Source of the DNA: UBA5066 sp046331465
Lineage (GTDB): Bacteria; Acidobacteriota; Thermoanaerobaculia; UBA5066
Direction: 5' to 3'
DNA length: 64,000 nt
NCBI GenBank assembly: GCA_046331465.1
Contig: JAXLQV010000002.1
Span: 62,001-126,000 of the forward strand
Position numbers and translations under genes: made by a program. The notes beneath the pieces are model-generated. The model made no database searches. It was not told the DNA's origin and saw nothing but the letters and a program-made list of their open reading frames with translations. Of this stretch, positions 41,052 through 52,456 are shown one piece after another; positions within the stretch are counted from its first letter, which is position 1, and each line of letters opens with the position of its first letter.

Positions 41052-42869
41052 ATGTCCGAGATCCGGAACGTCGCCATCATCGCTCACGTCGACCACGGCA
41101 AGACGACCCTCGTCGACTGCCTCCTGCGCCAGTCCGGGACGTTCCGCGCCGGGGAGCACACCGAAGAGCGGGTGATGGATTCGAACGACCTCGAGCGCGA
41201 GCGCGGGATCACGATCCTCGCCAAGAACACCTCGATCCGCTACCACGGGACGAAGATCAACATCGTCGACACCCCGGGGCACAGCGACTTCGGCGGGGAG
41301 GTGGAGCGCGTCCTGAAGCTCGTCGACGCGGTCCTCCTCGTCGTCGACGCCGCGGACGGCCCGATGCCGCAGACCCGCTTCGTCCTCCGCAAGGCGCTCG
41401 AGCTGGGCCTGCGCCCGATCATCACGGTGAACAAGGTCGACCGCCCCGAGGCGCGCCCCCACCAGGTCATCGACGAGGTCTTCGACCTGATGGTCGACCT
41501 CGGCGCGACCGACCACCAGCTCGACTTCCCGATCGTCTACACCTCGGCCAAGCAGGGCTTCGCCCGCCGCGAGGTGGACCACTCCGACAACGACGTGAGG
41601 CCCCTTCTCGACGCGATCCTCGTCGAGGTCCCCGAGCCGGGCGGCAACCCCGAGGCGCCGCTCCAGCTTCTCGTCGCCTCGCTCGACTACGACAACTACC
41701 TCGGCCGCCTCGCCATCGGGCGCGTCGTGAACGGGGCCGTGAAGCCCGGCCAGGACGTCGCGATCTGCCGCCACGACGGGACCTTCGTGAAGGCCCGCGT
41801 CGGGAAGGTGATGGTCTTCGAGGGGCTGAAGCGGGTCGAGGTGAAGGAAGCCGCGGCGGGGGAGATCGTCGTCCTCTCGGGGATCGAGGAGGTGACGATC
41901 GGGGAGACCGTCGCCGACGCCGAGTACCCGGTCGCACTCGACCCGATCGCCGTCGACGAGCCGACCGTCTCGATGACGTTCCGCGTGAACGACTCGCCGT
42001 TCGCCGGCCTCGAGGGGAAGTACGTCACGAGCCGGAACATCTGGGACCGCCTCCAGAAGGAGCTCCGGACGAACGTCGCCCTGCGCGTCGAGCCGACGGA
42101 CAGCCCCGACGCGTTCAAGGTCTCCGGCCGCGGCGAGCTCCACCTCGCGATCCTCATCGAGACGATGCGGCGCGAGGGGTTCGAGCTCGCGCTCTCGCGT
42201 CCCGAGGTCATCCTCAAGGAGGTCGACGGCGTGACCTGCGAGCCCTCCGAGCAGCTCGTCGTCGACGTGCCCGAGGAGTTCGTCGGGACGGTCATCGAAA
42301 ACCTCGGCCGGCGCCGCGGCGAGATGACGGCCCTCGTGAACAACGGCACGGGCCGTGCCCGGCTCGAGTTCAAGGTGCCGACGCGCGGCCTGTTCGGCTA
42401 CCGCAACGAGTTCCTCACCGACACGAAGGGGGAGGGGATCCTCCACCACGTCTTCGCCGGCTACGAGCCGTGGAAGGGGGACGTGGAGACGCGCCGCACG
42501 GGCGCGCTCATCTGCAAGGAAGGCGGCGACACGACGGCCTACGCGATCGAGAGGCTCGAGACGCGCTCCGTCTTCTTCTTCGGCCCGGGCATCGCCTGCT
42601 ACCCGGGGATGATCGTCGGCGAGAACAGCCGCGAGAACGACATGATCGTCAACCCGTGCGTGAAGAAGCACCTGACGAACATGCGCGCCTCCAACTCCGA
42701 CATCGCCATCAAGCTGACGCCGCCCCGCGAGATGAACCTCGAGGCGGCGATCGAGTGGATCGACGAGGACGAGCTCGTCGAGGTGACGCCGCGCTCCGTC
42801 CGTCTCCGCAAGCGCGTCCTCGACCACTCCCAGCGCAAGGTCAAGCGGCCGGCGATCGAAGCCGAGTAG
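41052..42869 (+). CDS. typA: translational GTPase TypA/BipA
   Basis: The 605-residue protein has a full set of GTPase motifs (AHVDHGKTT at 11-19, RGITI, DTPGH, NKVD) and then the EF-G-like domains. The C-terminal BipA-specific region contains KVPTRGLFGYRNEFLTDTKGEG. It acts on the ribosome in 50S assembly and stress adaptation. AAGGGGA lies 5 nt before the ATG. The gene is monocistronic. Confidence 0.97.
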   Translation: MSEIRNVAIIAHVDHGKTTLVDCLLRQSGTFRAGEHTEERVMDSNDLERERGITILAKNTSIRYHGTKINIVDTPGHSDFGGEVERVLKLVDAVLLVVDAADGPMPQTRFVLRKALELGLRPIITVNKVDRPEARPHQVIDEVFDLMVDLGATDHQLDFPIVYTSAKQGFARREVDHSDNDVRPLLDAILVEVPEPGGNPEAPLQLLVASLDYDNYLGRLAIGRVVNGAVKPGQDVAICRHDGTFVKARVGKVMVFEGLKRVEVKEAAAGEIVVLSGIEEVTIGETVADAEYPVALDPIAVDEPTVSMTFRVNDSPFAGLEGKYVTSRNIWDRLQKELRTNVALRVEPTDSPDAFKVSGRGELHLAILIETMRREGFELALSRPEVILKEVDGVTCEPSEQLVVDVPEEFVGTVIENLGRRRGEMTALVNNGTGRARLEFKVPTRGLFGYRNEFLTDTKGEGILHHVFAGYEPWKGDVETRRTGALICKEGGDTTAYAIERLETRSVFFFGPGIACYPGMIVGENSRENDMIVNPCVKKHLTNMRASNSDIAIKLTPPREMNLEAAIEWIDEDELVEVTPRSVRLRKRVLDHSQRKVKRPAIEAE

Positions 42870-42977
42870 GGCCGGGGGCGGGAACGGGAGCGCCGGAGCA
42901 CCAGAGCACCGGGACACCTGGCACCTCTTCCCGCCTGAAGCTCTCGTCGATTCCTCCGGGGGCCGCGTGCGGGACGA

Positions 42978-43156
42978 GGCGTCCCACGGCGAGCTCTGCG
43001 CGCGCGCGACCCGCAACGGCTCCGCTGCGCGGGCCGCCGGGGCCCGCGTGAACTCCTCGCTTCGCTCGTCAGACAGCACGCGGGCCTGTTCCGGCGGCCT
43101 GCTCGCGAAGTCGTGCGGGGCCCCGCGCGTGCTCGAACGCTCGCTCGCGGGACGCC
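42978..43156 (+). repeat. long imperfect palindrome A
   Basis: Nested pairs are GGCGTCCC/GGGACGCC (42978 with 43149), GGCCGCCGG/CCGGCGGCC (43032 with 43091) and GCCCGCGTG/CACGCGGGC (43042 with 43077). They leave a 26-nt loop that contains AACTC, CTCGCTTCGCTC and ACAG. The reverse complement of palindrome B shares this loop and long stretches of both arms. Confidence 0.7.
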
Positions 43157-43193
43157 CCGCCCCTCCCGCGGCCAGCGAGCATCAAACCTCTCG

Positions 43194-43311
43194 TGGGGTC
43201 TGGTCTACGTTCTACAGTCTGCGGTTGTCTGCCGAGAAAACTGACGCGAGGGAGACAGATCGCCGTTCAGTGGCAGGAGTCCGCAGAGTGTAGAGTGCAG
43301 ACCAGACCCCA
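43194..43311. repeat. REPIN-like inverted element
   Basis: The 31-nt ends start TGGGGTCTGGTCT and finish AGACCAGACCCCA, with an imperfect but long inverted match continuing to the CCGCAGA/TCTGCGG block. About 55 bp lie between the arms. The GGGGTC ends and the two-REP layout are typical of elements moved by RAYT-type (Y1) transposases. No transposase gene is in the window. Confidence 0.7.
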
Positions 43312-43357
43312 ATCGAAGGGGGAAGGTCCTCTGCTCTGGTCGGCCGAGCCGCGGGGG

Positions 43358-43531
43358 TGGGTCCCGCGAGCCGACTCGAGCACGGCCGGGGACCCGCTCG
43401 ACGTCGCGAGGACCGGGCGGGGATCAGGCCCGCGCGCTGTTTGAGCGAAGCGAGTTCGCGCGGGCCCCCCGCCCGGCCGCAGCGAGGTCGCAAGCGGGTC
43501 GGTCGCGCGCAGCTGGAGGCCGTGGGACCCA
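43358..43531 (-). repeat. long imperfect palindrome B
   Basis: Nested pairs are TGGGTCCC/GGGACCCA (43358 with 43524), GACCCGCT/AGCGGGTC (43391 with 43493), CCGGGCGGGG/CCCCGCCCGG (43413 with 43467) and GCCCGCGCG/CGCGCGGGC (43428 with 43457). The 20-nt loop reads, on the minus strand, AACTCGCTTCGCTCAAACAG, close to the loop of palindrome A. Confidence 0.7.
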
Positions 43532-43590
43532 TCCGCGCGGTGAGGCTCTCCCCCGGTCGGTCCCTTTCCCCGGTCCGCGCGCTCTCGCGG

Positions 43591-46335
<2,745 letters not shown>

Positions 46336-46342
46336 TTCGGGG

Positions 46343-46348
46343 AGATTA
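46343..46348 (-). promoter_or_regulatory. -10 element of the PD40 kinase gene
   Basis: TAATCT on the minus strand lies 7 nt before the ATG at 46335, consistent with a leaderless transcript. Confidence 0.5.
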
Positions 46349-46414
46349 CTTCCTCGCCGGGAGGCCGTCACGCGCGCGAACGAGAGGGGCGAGGGCTTGC
46401 TACGCTCCGGCGTC

Positions 46415-47077
46415 GTGAAACGAGCCGACCTCGCCCTGCTCCTCTCCGTCCTCCTCGCCGCGGCGGTCCCCGCGGCGCCGGCCCGCGCCGGATCCGGCGA
46501 CGTCGACGAGGTCGCCGCGCTCCTGGCGGGGACGTTCGACTCGAAGGCCCAGTCCGACGCGGACCCGAAGGGCTATCGCGCGGTGCGGATCGTCGCGGTC
46601 CCCGTGCCGAAGAGCCGGATTGCGGCGGGCGCTCCCGTCCTCTACGTCGAGCAGGCGCTCGTCGAGACGCCGAACAGGCCCTATCGCCAGCGCTTCTACC
46701 GGATCGAGGAGACGGCGGACGGGAACGTCGTCTCCCGCGTCTTCGAGCCGAGGGAGCCGCTCGCGGTGTCGGGGAAATGGCGCGACCCGTCCGACCTCGC
46801 GCTCTTCGGCCCCGGCGACGTCGTCGAACGGATCGGCTGCGCCGTGCGGCTGAAGCGGGTGGCCGAGGGGTGGGAAGGGGGGACCGAGGGGAAGAGCTGC
46901 CCGTCGGCGCTCTCCGGGGCGCGCTACGCGACGTCGAAGGTGAAGCTGGTCCCGGGGCGGATGGAGTCGTGGGACCGCGGCTTCGACGTCGACGACCTGC
47001 AGGTCTGGGGCGCGAAGGACGGCCCCTACGTCTTCGAGCGGCGCTCGACCGGCCCCCCGGCCGAGACGGCGAAGTAG
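46415..47077 (+). CDS. secreted CpcT/CpeT-like protein
   Basis: The GTG start, with TACGCT 8 nt upstream, gives 220 residues with a signal peptide (LALLLSVLLAAAVPAAPARA). The mature part follows the CpcT/CpeT pattern: VAALLAGTFDSKAQSDADPKGY, then VLYVEQALVETPNRPYRQRFYRIEE. In cyanobacteria this family attaches bilins to phycobiliproteins. A signal peptide and the absence of phycobiliprotein genes argue for another role here. Its stop is 4 bp from that of convergent pcnB. Confidence 0.8.
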   Translation: MKRADLALLLSVLLAAAVPAAPARAGSGDVDEVAALLAGTFDSKAQSDADPKGYRAVRIVAVPVPKSRIAAGAPVLYVEQALVETPNRPYRQRFYRIEETADGNVVSRVFEPREPLAVSGKWRDPSDLALFGPGDVVERIGCAVRLKRVAEGWEGGTEGKSCPSALSGARYATSKVKLVPGRMESWDRGFDVDDLQVWGAKDGPYVFERRSTGPPAETAK

Positions 47078-47081
47078 CGCC

Positions 47082-48473
47082 TCAGGCCGCTTCGTCCGGC
47101 CGGCCGCCGCGGCCCCGCCGCCGGCGGCGCCGGTGGGCCGGCAGGCGCGCGGGGAGCGCCTCGTCGGGAAACGCGATCTCGTGCGGCCCGGGGTGCACCT
47201 CGTGCGGGATGAGGGCCTCGGGGAACGGGATCGCGGCGCGGATGTCCTCTCCGGGGCGCGGCGTCCGGCCGCCGCGGCGGAGGACGTCCTCCCATGAGGC
47301 GGCCGCGTCGCGGTAGCGGTCGGAGGCGGACGCGTAGAGCGCGAGGAGGCCGACGGCGACCGGGAAGTAGCCCTTCGTCACGAGCCTCCGCGCGGCGGGG
47401 TCGCCGGGACGGAGCTCGGCGAGGCGGCCCATCGTGAAGAGCCCCTGCTTGAGGTCGTGGATCGCCGCGTTCGGGAGAGAGAGGCGGATCGACGGACCGT
47501 TGACGACGTCCTCGAGGAGGAGGAGGAGCTTCTGGGCGTCGACGCTCCCGCCGGAGCGGGTCCGGATCGCCGCGAACAGGAGCGGCAGGAAGACGACGCC
47601 GAGGAGGATCGAGTCGGAGAGGACCTCGCCGCCGCCGCGCCGGCGGTCGGTCTCGGCGAGCATCTTCCAGAAGAGGTTCCCGCCGCGGGCCTTCCCGCCG
47701 ATCTCCCGTTCGAGCTCGGGGAAGATCTCGCCGAGGAGGCCGGTGTCGGACCAGAGACGGTAGGTGGCCGCGCCCCAGCCCCGGCGGAGCGGGTCGAGGA
47801 GCTCCTCGGTCACGCGGGGCGCGGCGCTCTTGCGGATCTCCTGCCGGTTCTCCTCGATCGCCGCGCGGACCTCCGGCGTCATCTCGAACGCGAGGCGGGC
47901 GGCGAACTCGCAGGCCCGCATCATCCGGACGGGGTCCTCGCGGAAGCGGATCTCGGCGTCGCCGATCGTCCGGACGAGGCGCTGCTCGAGGTCCTCGACG
48001 CCGCCGACGAAGTCGATGACGGCGAACGTGGCGATGTCGTAGAAGAGGCCGTTGATCGTGAAGTCGCGCCGGACGGCGTCCTCGGCCGGGGTGCCGAACG
48101 TGTTGTCGGAGCGGATGAGGAGATCCGCGTCCCCGTTCTGCCCCTGCTCGGCCTCCTCCGGGTCGGGCCGGCGGCGGAACGTGGAGACCTCGACGATCTT
48201 CCCGGCGTCGAAGAGGACGTGGGCGAGCCGGAAGCGGCGGCCGATGACGCGGCAGTTCCGGAAGAGGCGGCGCACGTCCTGGGGGCGGGCGTCCGTCCCG
48301 ATGTCGAAGTCCTTGGGCGTCCTCCCCGTGAGGAGGTCGCGGACCGAGCCGCCGACGAGATAGGCCTTGTACCCGGCCCGGTGGAGTCGGTAGAGGACCT
48401 TCAGGGCGTCGGGGTCGATGTAGCCGCGCGAGATGGGGTGTTCGGCGCGGGGGATGATCCGGGGTTCGGTCAT
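47082..48473 (-). CDS. pcnB: poly(A) polymerase / tRNA nucleotidyltransferase family (PcnB-like)
   Basis: The 463-residue protein opens with HPISRGYIDPDALKVLYRL, typical of PcnB. The class II nucleotidyltransferase core shows LVGGSVRDLL and KDFDIGTDA, then RRDFTINGL and the RNA-binding helices (RFREDPVRMMRACEFAARL). It ends in a very basic tail (RRRRRRGRGG), also common in poly(A) polymerases. It is expected to add 3' tails to RNA and promote decay. CCA-adding activity cannot be excluded from sequence. TAGAAT lies 33 nt before the ATG. Confidence 0.9.
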   Translation of the reverse strand: MTEPRIIPRAEHPISRGYIDPDALKVLYRLHRAGYKAYLVGGSVRDLLTGRTPKDFDIGTDARPQDVRRLFRNCRVIGRRFRLAHVLFDAGKIVEVSTFRRRPDPEEAEQGQNGDADLLIRSDNTFGTPAEDAVRRDFTINGLFYDIATFAVIDFVGGVEDLEQRLVRTIGDAEIRFREDPVRMMRACEFAARLAFEMTPEVRAAIEENRQEIRKSAAPRVTEELLDPLRRGWGAATYRLWSDTGLLGEIFPELEREIGGKARGGNLFWKMLAETDRRRGGGEVLSDSILLGVVFLPLLFAAIRTRSGGSVDAQKLLLLLEDVVNGPSIRLSLPNAAIHDLKQGLFTMGRLAELRPGDPAARRLVTKGYFPVAVGLLALYASASDRYRDAAASWEDVLRRGGRTPRPGEDIRAAIPFPEALIPHEVHPGPHEIAFPDEALPARLPAHRRRRRRGRGGRPDEAA

Positions 48474-48576
48474 CCTCTCGGGGGGGTCTCCAAGACCATC
48501 GGCCCCATTCTAGCGCCCCGGCCCGACGCGGCCGAAAACGGCGGGCTCGGAAGCGCGGCGGCGGATCTCCGACCCC

Positions 48577-48582
48577 TAGAAT
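48577..48582 (+). promoter_or_regulatory. -10 element overlapping an upstream ATG
   Basis: TAGAAT spans 48577-48582 and contains the first two bases of the ATG at 48581. If this is the -10, that ATG is not in the mRNA, and the in-frame GTG at 48593 (10 nt away) becomes the likely start. Confidence 0.5.
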
Positions 48583-48592
48583 GCGGTTCCGC

Positions 48593-50881
48593 GTGACGCC
48601 GCTCCCTCCGGAGGCCCGCCCAGCCGAGCCGCCGCGCCTGCTCGTCGCGGCGCTCCTCGGCGCCGCCATTGCGGCGCGCTTCCTCGCGATCGCGGCCTCC
48701 CCCGGCGAGATCGACGAGGCGGTCTTCTCCGGGGCGGTCACGCGCTTCGACCTCTTCGACCTCTCGCCGCAGGCGCCCGGGTTCCCTCTCTGGATCCTGA
48801 TCGGCCGCGCGCTCCTGCCGCTCGTCCCCTCGCCGTTCCAGGCGCTCGCCGTCGCGTCGACGCTCCTCTCCGCCCTTGCGCTCCCGGCCCTGTTCCTCTG
48901 GGGCCGCCGCCTCGTCGGCGGCTGGGCCGCGCTCGGCGGGACCCTCTTCGCCGCGTTCCTCCCCGTCGTCTGGGTCAACGGCGGCCGCGCCTTCTCCGAC
49001 ACGCCGGCGACCGCGCTCTTCCTCGTCTCCGTCGCGGCGGCCTCGGCGCTCGAGGAAAGGCTCGACGGCGTGCGCCACGCGCGCCTCCCCGCCCTCCTCG
49101 CCGGGCTCGCGGCCGCGGCGGGCGCGGGCGTCCGCCCGCACCTCGTCCTCGCCTTCGGACCGCTCCTCCTCGCCCTCGTCGTCCGCCTCGCCCGCCGCCG
49201 CGAGGGGCGCGACGCCGCGGCGGTCCTCGTCGTCGCCGGCCTCGCCGGGACGCTCGGATGGGGGCTCTGGCTCCTCGGACAGGCGGGCGGCGGCACCGGG
49301 CTCGTCGCCTCGCTCGGGGAGCGGGCCGAGTTCCGCGCGCACGCCTTCGCGACCGGGACGCTCGGGACGATCCTCGACTCGTTCCTCGTCCGGGACTTCC
49401 TCTCGTGGCGCCGCGCGGCCGTCGTCCTCGCGCTCGCCGTCGCCGGCCTCGTCGCGACGGCGCGGCGCGCGCCGCGGGCCGCCGCCGACCTCCTCCTCGT
49501 CCTCGTCCCGACGTTCCTCTCCCTCTGGTTCCTCCACTCCCGCGCGATGTCGCGCTACTCGGTCCCGTTCGCTTTCGTCCTCGCGCTCGCGGTCGCGGCG
49601 GGCGCCGAGGCTCTCTTCCGGAGGCGCCCGCTCGCCCTCGCCGCCGTCCTCGCCGGGGCCGCCCTCTTCGCGCGCGACGCCTGGCCCGTCGTCCGGGACG
49701 GCGCGCGCCTCGAGACGCCGCCGACGGCCGCGATCGACGCGGTCGCGCGCTACGGGCACCCCGGGCGGGAGACGATCGTCGCGGACGGCGTCTTCCACGC
49801 CTTCCTCCGGACGGAGCGGTGGGAGGGGCGGCTCGGGATCTGGGGCCTCTCGGACGAGGACCTCCTCCACCCCGTCGCGAGCCTGAACCGCCGCTTCGTG
49901 AGGATCGCCGACTTCAGCGACGAGCCCGACGCCCCGGACCGGGAGGACCCGGGCTGGCGCATCTTCTTCCGCGGGGGGCGCGTCGAAGAGGCCCTCGGGA
50001 ACCGGCGCCTCCTCGCGGTCGGCCTGCGCGACCCGGCGCCGCCGCTCTTCGCGCAGGGCTTCGGGATCCGCGAGCGCGCCCCCGGGAGGCCCTCGTTCCG
50101 CTGGGCCGGGGCGACCGCGAGGCTGATCGTCCCGGGCCTCCAGGGGCCGCCCGTCGCCCTCCTCCGCGGCGAGCGGCAGGCGGAGGCCGGGGCGACGACG
50201 CTGACGGTGACGGACGCCGAGACGGGGCGGGTCCTCGTCTCGCGGAAGATCGAGCCGGGCCCTTTCGAGCTCGCGATCGTGCCGGTCCCGGTCTACGGCC
50301 CGCTGCCGCGGCCCCGCGAGGTCGTCCTCTCGTGCGATCGGCCCCAGCCGCTCGAGCCCCTCCCGGGAGTCCTCCGGCCGAAGCTCGCCTGCGTCACCGT
50401 GAGGGAGGCGACCTTCTCCGCGCCGCCGGAGTCGGTCTGGGAACGACTCGGAGAGGAGCGGGTCCTCGACTTCGGCCGCCCCCGCGACGCGTGGGCCTCG
50501 CTCGAGGGCTTCCACGACCGGCAGGTCGACGGGCCGAGCGGCCTGACGACGCGTTGGACCTCGTCCCGCTCGTCCTTCGTCTGGCTCCCCGAGCCGGGCT
50601 TCGCGCCCCGCGAGATCGCCTTCCGCGCGAAGGCCCCGGGAAGGGAGCCGGTGCGCCTCTCGGTCTCGGTCGGGGGCGTTTCCGCCGGGACGGTCGACGT
50701 CCCGCCAGGCGACTTCTCCGAGGTGCGGCTCGCCCCCCCGGAGTCGGCGCGAGCGCTCCTCGCGGGCGCCGAGCCGGTGCGCGTCGAGATCTCCTCGCCG
50801 GTCTTCGTGCCGAAGGCGGCCGGCCTCGGCGACGACCCGCGCGAGCTGGGCGTCGTCCTCGACCGCGTCGTCGTGAGGTAG
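48593..50881 (+). CDS. GT39-like membrane glycosyltransferase
   Basis: About 762 residues from the preferred GTG; an ATG 12 bp upstream overlaps the presumed -10. The N-terminal half has roughly ten membrane segments. The first extracytoplasmic loop contains EIDEAVFSGAVTRF, the acidic loop expected of ArnT/PMT-type (GT39/GT83) lipid-linked sugar transferases. The C-terminal half (from about 370) is a large soluble, probably periplasmic region with two beta-rich parts (ATARLIVPGLQGP, REIAFRAKAPG). Substrate is unknown. Its stop abuts that of the convergent small membrane gene. Confidence 0.8.
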   Translation: MTPLPPEARPAEPPRLLVAALLGAAIAARFLAIAASPGEIDEAVFSGAVTRFDLFDLSPQAPGFPLWILIGRALLPLVPSPFQALAVASTLLSALALPALFLWGRRLVGGWAALGGTLFAAFLPVVWVNGGRAFSDTPATALFLVSVAAASALEERLDGVRHARLPALLAGLAAAAGAGVRPHLVLAFGPLLLALVVRLARRREGRDAAAVLVVAGLAGTLGWGLWLLGQAGGGTGLVASLGERAEFRAHAFATGTLGTILDSFLVRDFLSWRRAAVVLALAVAGLVATARRAPRAAADLLLVLVPTFLSLWFLHSRAMSRYSVPFAFVLALAVAAGAEALFRRRPLALAAVLAGAALFARDAWPVVRDGARLETPPTAAIDAVARYGHPGRETIVADGVFHAFLRTERWEGRLGIWGLSDEDLLHPVASLNRRFVRIADFSDEPDAPDREDPGWRIFFRGGRVEEALGNRRLLAVGLRDPAPPLFAQGFGIRERAPGRPSFRWAGATARLIVPGLQGPPVALLRGERQAEAGATTLTVTDAETGRVLVSRKIEPGPFELAIVPVPVYGPLPRPREVVLSCDRPQPLEPLPGVLRPKLACVTVREATFSAPPESVWERLGEERVLDFGRPRDAWASLEGFHDRQVDGPSGLTTRWTSSRSSFVWLPEPGFAPREIAFRAKAPGREPVRLSVSVGGVSAGTVDVPPGDFSEVRLAPPESARALLAGAEPVRVEISSPVFVPKAAGLGDDPRELGVVLDRVVVR

Positions 50882-51142
50882 CTACCCCTTCACGAAAAGG
50901 TCGCGCCAGGCGAGGGCGACGCACGGCGCGACGACCGCGAACGCGGCGAGCGCGACGAGCCGGCGGTCGCCCTCGGCGAGGAGGCCGCGGACGAGCATCG
51001 AGCCGCAGAGGACGGTGACGGCGAGGAGGAACGCGAGCCGGAGCCGGAGCGCGAGCTCGCGGAGGCGCCCGCGGAAGAGGAGGAGGGCCGCCACCGCGAG
51101 GAGCGCGAGGACGAGAGCCGCGGCGCGGCCGGAGCCCTTCAC
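50882..51142 (-). CDS. small membrane protein
   Basis: The 86-residue protein starts at a GTG overlapping the stop of the ParA/MinD-like gene (GTGA). Three hydrophobic segments are visible (AAALVLALLAVAALLLF, LAFLLAVTVLCGSMLV, LVALAAFAVVAPCVALAW). The coupling suggests it acts with the ATPase. No family was recognised. Confidence 0.65.
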   Translation of the reverse strand: MKGSGRAAALVLALLAVAALLLFRGRLRELALRLRLAFLLAVTVLCGSMLVRGLLAEGDRRLVALAAFAVVAPCVALAWRDLFVKG

Positions 51143-52407
51143 GCCGGCTGGTAGGTCGCGCCGTGCGGGAAGAACGACCGAAGGATCTCGGCCGGGCCGC
51201 AGAGCCGCGACGTCCCGAACTCCGAGGGGCGCGCGCGCTCGAGGAGGTGGACGACCCGCGCCGTCAGGTAGTCGAAGTTGTCGCGCGGGTCGTCGCGGTC
51301 GCCCTTCCGGTGGTACATCCGGTTGAGCGCGTCGAGCTCGCGCGCGAGGGCGCCCTCCGGGTCGGGGCGGGTCGGCACCGGGAGGACCGGCTTCGGCCTC
51401 TTCGGCTCGATGGAGAGGCCCGTCGTCTCGCGGATCAGGGCGTCGAGCGCCTTCTCCCCCCGCGTCGCGTGCGGAGAGGCCCGCCCGTCGCGCGGGGAGA
51501 GGAGGACGGGGCGCTTCCTGCAGTTGCCGAGGTGGACCTCGTCGGACTTCACGACCCACCCGAGGTTCGTCAGCGTCATCCGCTCCGAGACGGTCGCCAC
51601 CAGGTTCTCGACGAAGGGCTTCACCGCCGTGTCGAACGCCTCGTCGATCCCGTTGAAAGAGTTCAGGACGTAGTGGACCCGGAAGTGCTCGACCGTCCGC
51701 GCCACCTGGTCGAGGACCGGGTGGGGGCCGAGGGCCGAGGCGAGGTCGACGAGGAAGGCGTCGAGGTTCGCGAGGCCCGGCGAGTAGACGTCCTCCACCT
51801 CGTCGAGCAGGTCGTTGACGAGGATCGTCGTCGTCCTGGGATCCTTCACCTGGCCGTAGAACGGGCTCGAGGGGGAGAAGACGATCCGGAGCTTGCGGAA
51901 GAGGATCGCCTTCACGATGTCCGACGCGGCGAGGGTCGCCGACGGAAGGTGGGGGGTGAAGACGAGGATCCCCGAGTTGGACCAGGGGAGGAAGTCGACG
52001 ACGTTCGCGTCGATCCCCGCCTTCATGTCGAGGACGACGTAGTCGGCGGGGAGCTCGTTGATCGCGGCCGAGAGGAGCGCCTTCTTCTCGGGCCCGAAGT
52101 TCGTGATCTCCTCGATGAGGTGAAGCGGCCCGGCCACGAAGCCGAAGTTCCGGTAGAGACCCTCGGGGTCCCACGAGGCGGGGAGGCGCGTCACGCACTC
52201 GTCGAGGCGGAGCCCCTTCCGGAAGAAGTGGTAGAGGTCGCGCTCGACGGGGACCCCGATCGTGTTCCTCACGGAGGAGGTCCCCGTGTCGAGGTCGACG
52301 AGGAGCGTCGGGGCATAGCGGGAGAGCGAAAGCGCGAAGTTCGTCGCGACCGTCGTCTTCCCGACGCCACCCTTCCCGGAAGAGACGGGAATGATCCTCT
52401 TCGGCAT
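51139..52407 (-). CDS. ParA/MinD-like P-loop ATPase
   Basis: The 422-residue protein has a deviant Walker A at the very N-terminus (SSGKGGVGKTT), LLVDLDTGTSSV and YVVLDMKAGID, as in MinD/ParA/FleN proteins. The ATPase part covers about 260 residues. The rest is an unrecognised domain with EPKRPKPVLPVP as linker and a helical end (LDALNRMYHRKGDRDDP). No flagellar, Min or partition partner is nearby. It is coupled to a small membrane protein, so a membrane-positioning role is possible. TAGCCT lies 11 nt before the ATG. Confidence 0.85.
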   Translation of the reverse strand: MPKRIIPVSSGKGGVGKTTVATNFALSLSRYAPTLLVDLDTGTSSVRNTIGVPVERDLYHFFRKGLRLDECVTRLPASWDPEGLYRNFGFVAGPLHLIEEITNFGPEKKALLSAAINELPADYVVLDMKAGIDANVVDFLPWSNSGILVFTPHLPSATLAASDIVKAILFRKLRIVFSPSSPFYGQVKDPRTTTILVNDLLDEVEDVYSPGLANLDAFLVDLASALGPHPVLDQVARTVEHFRVHYVLNSFNGIDEAFDTAVKPFVENLVATVSERMTLTNLGWVVKSDEVHLGNCRKRPVLLSPRDGRASPHATRGEKALDALIRETTGLSIEPKRPKPVLPVPTRPDPEGALARELDALNRMYHRKGDRDDPRDNFDYLTARVVHLLERARPSEFGTSRLCGPAEILRSFFPHGATYQPA

Positions 52408-52443
52408 CGAGCCCGGCGAGGCTAGCACGCCTCCGGCGCGGAT

Positions 52444-52449
52444 TAGAAT
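52444..52449 (+). promoter_or_regulatory. -10 element of the epimerase-like gene
   Basis: TAGAAT lies 7 nt before the ATG at 52457. The flank TAGAATCCGG is repeated at 36386. Confidence 0.55.
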
Positions 52450-52456
52450 CCGGACG

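Larger units (their letters stand above)
42870..43590. other. 0.7-kb convergent spacer made of inverted-repeat elements
   Basis: No gene is seen between the convergent typA and kinase genes. The spacer consists mainly of palindrome A (42978-43156), a REPIN-like element (43194-43311) and palindrome B (43358-43531), which is related to A but inverted. Confidence 0.65.

Noticed and set aside
43194..43311. Rho-independent terminator for typA
   Set aside because: The arms are long and AT-containing, the loop is about 55 bp and there is no T-run. The GGGGTC ends fit a REPIN-like element better.
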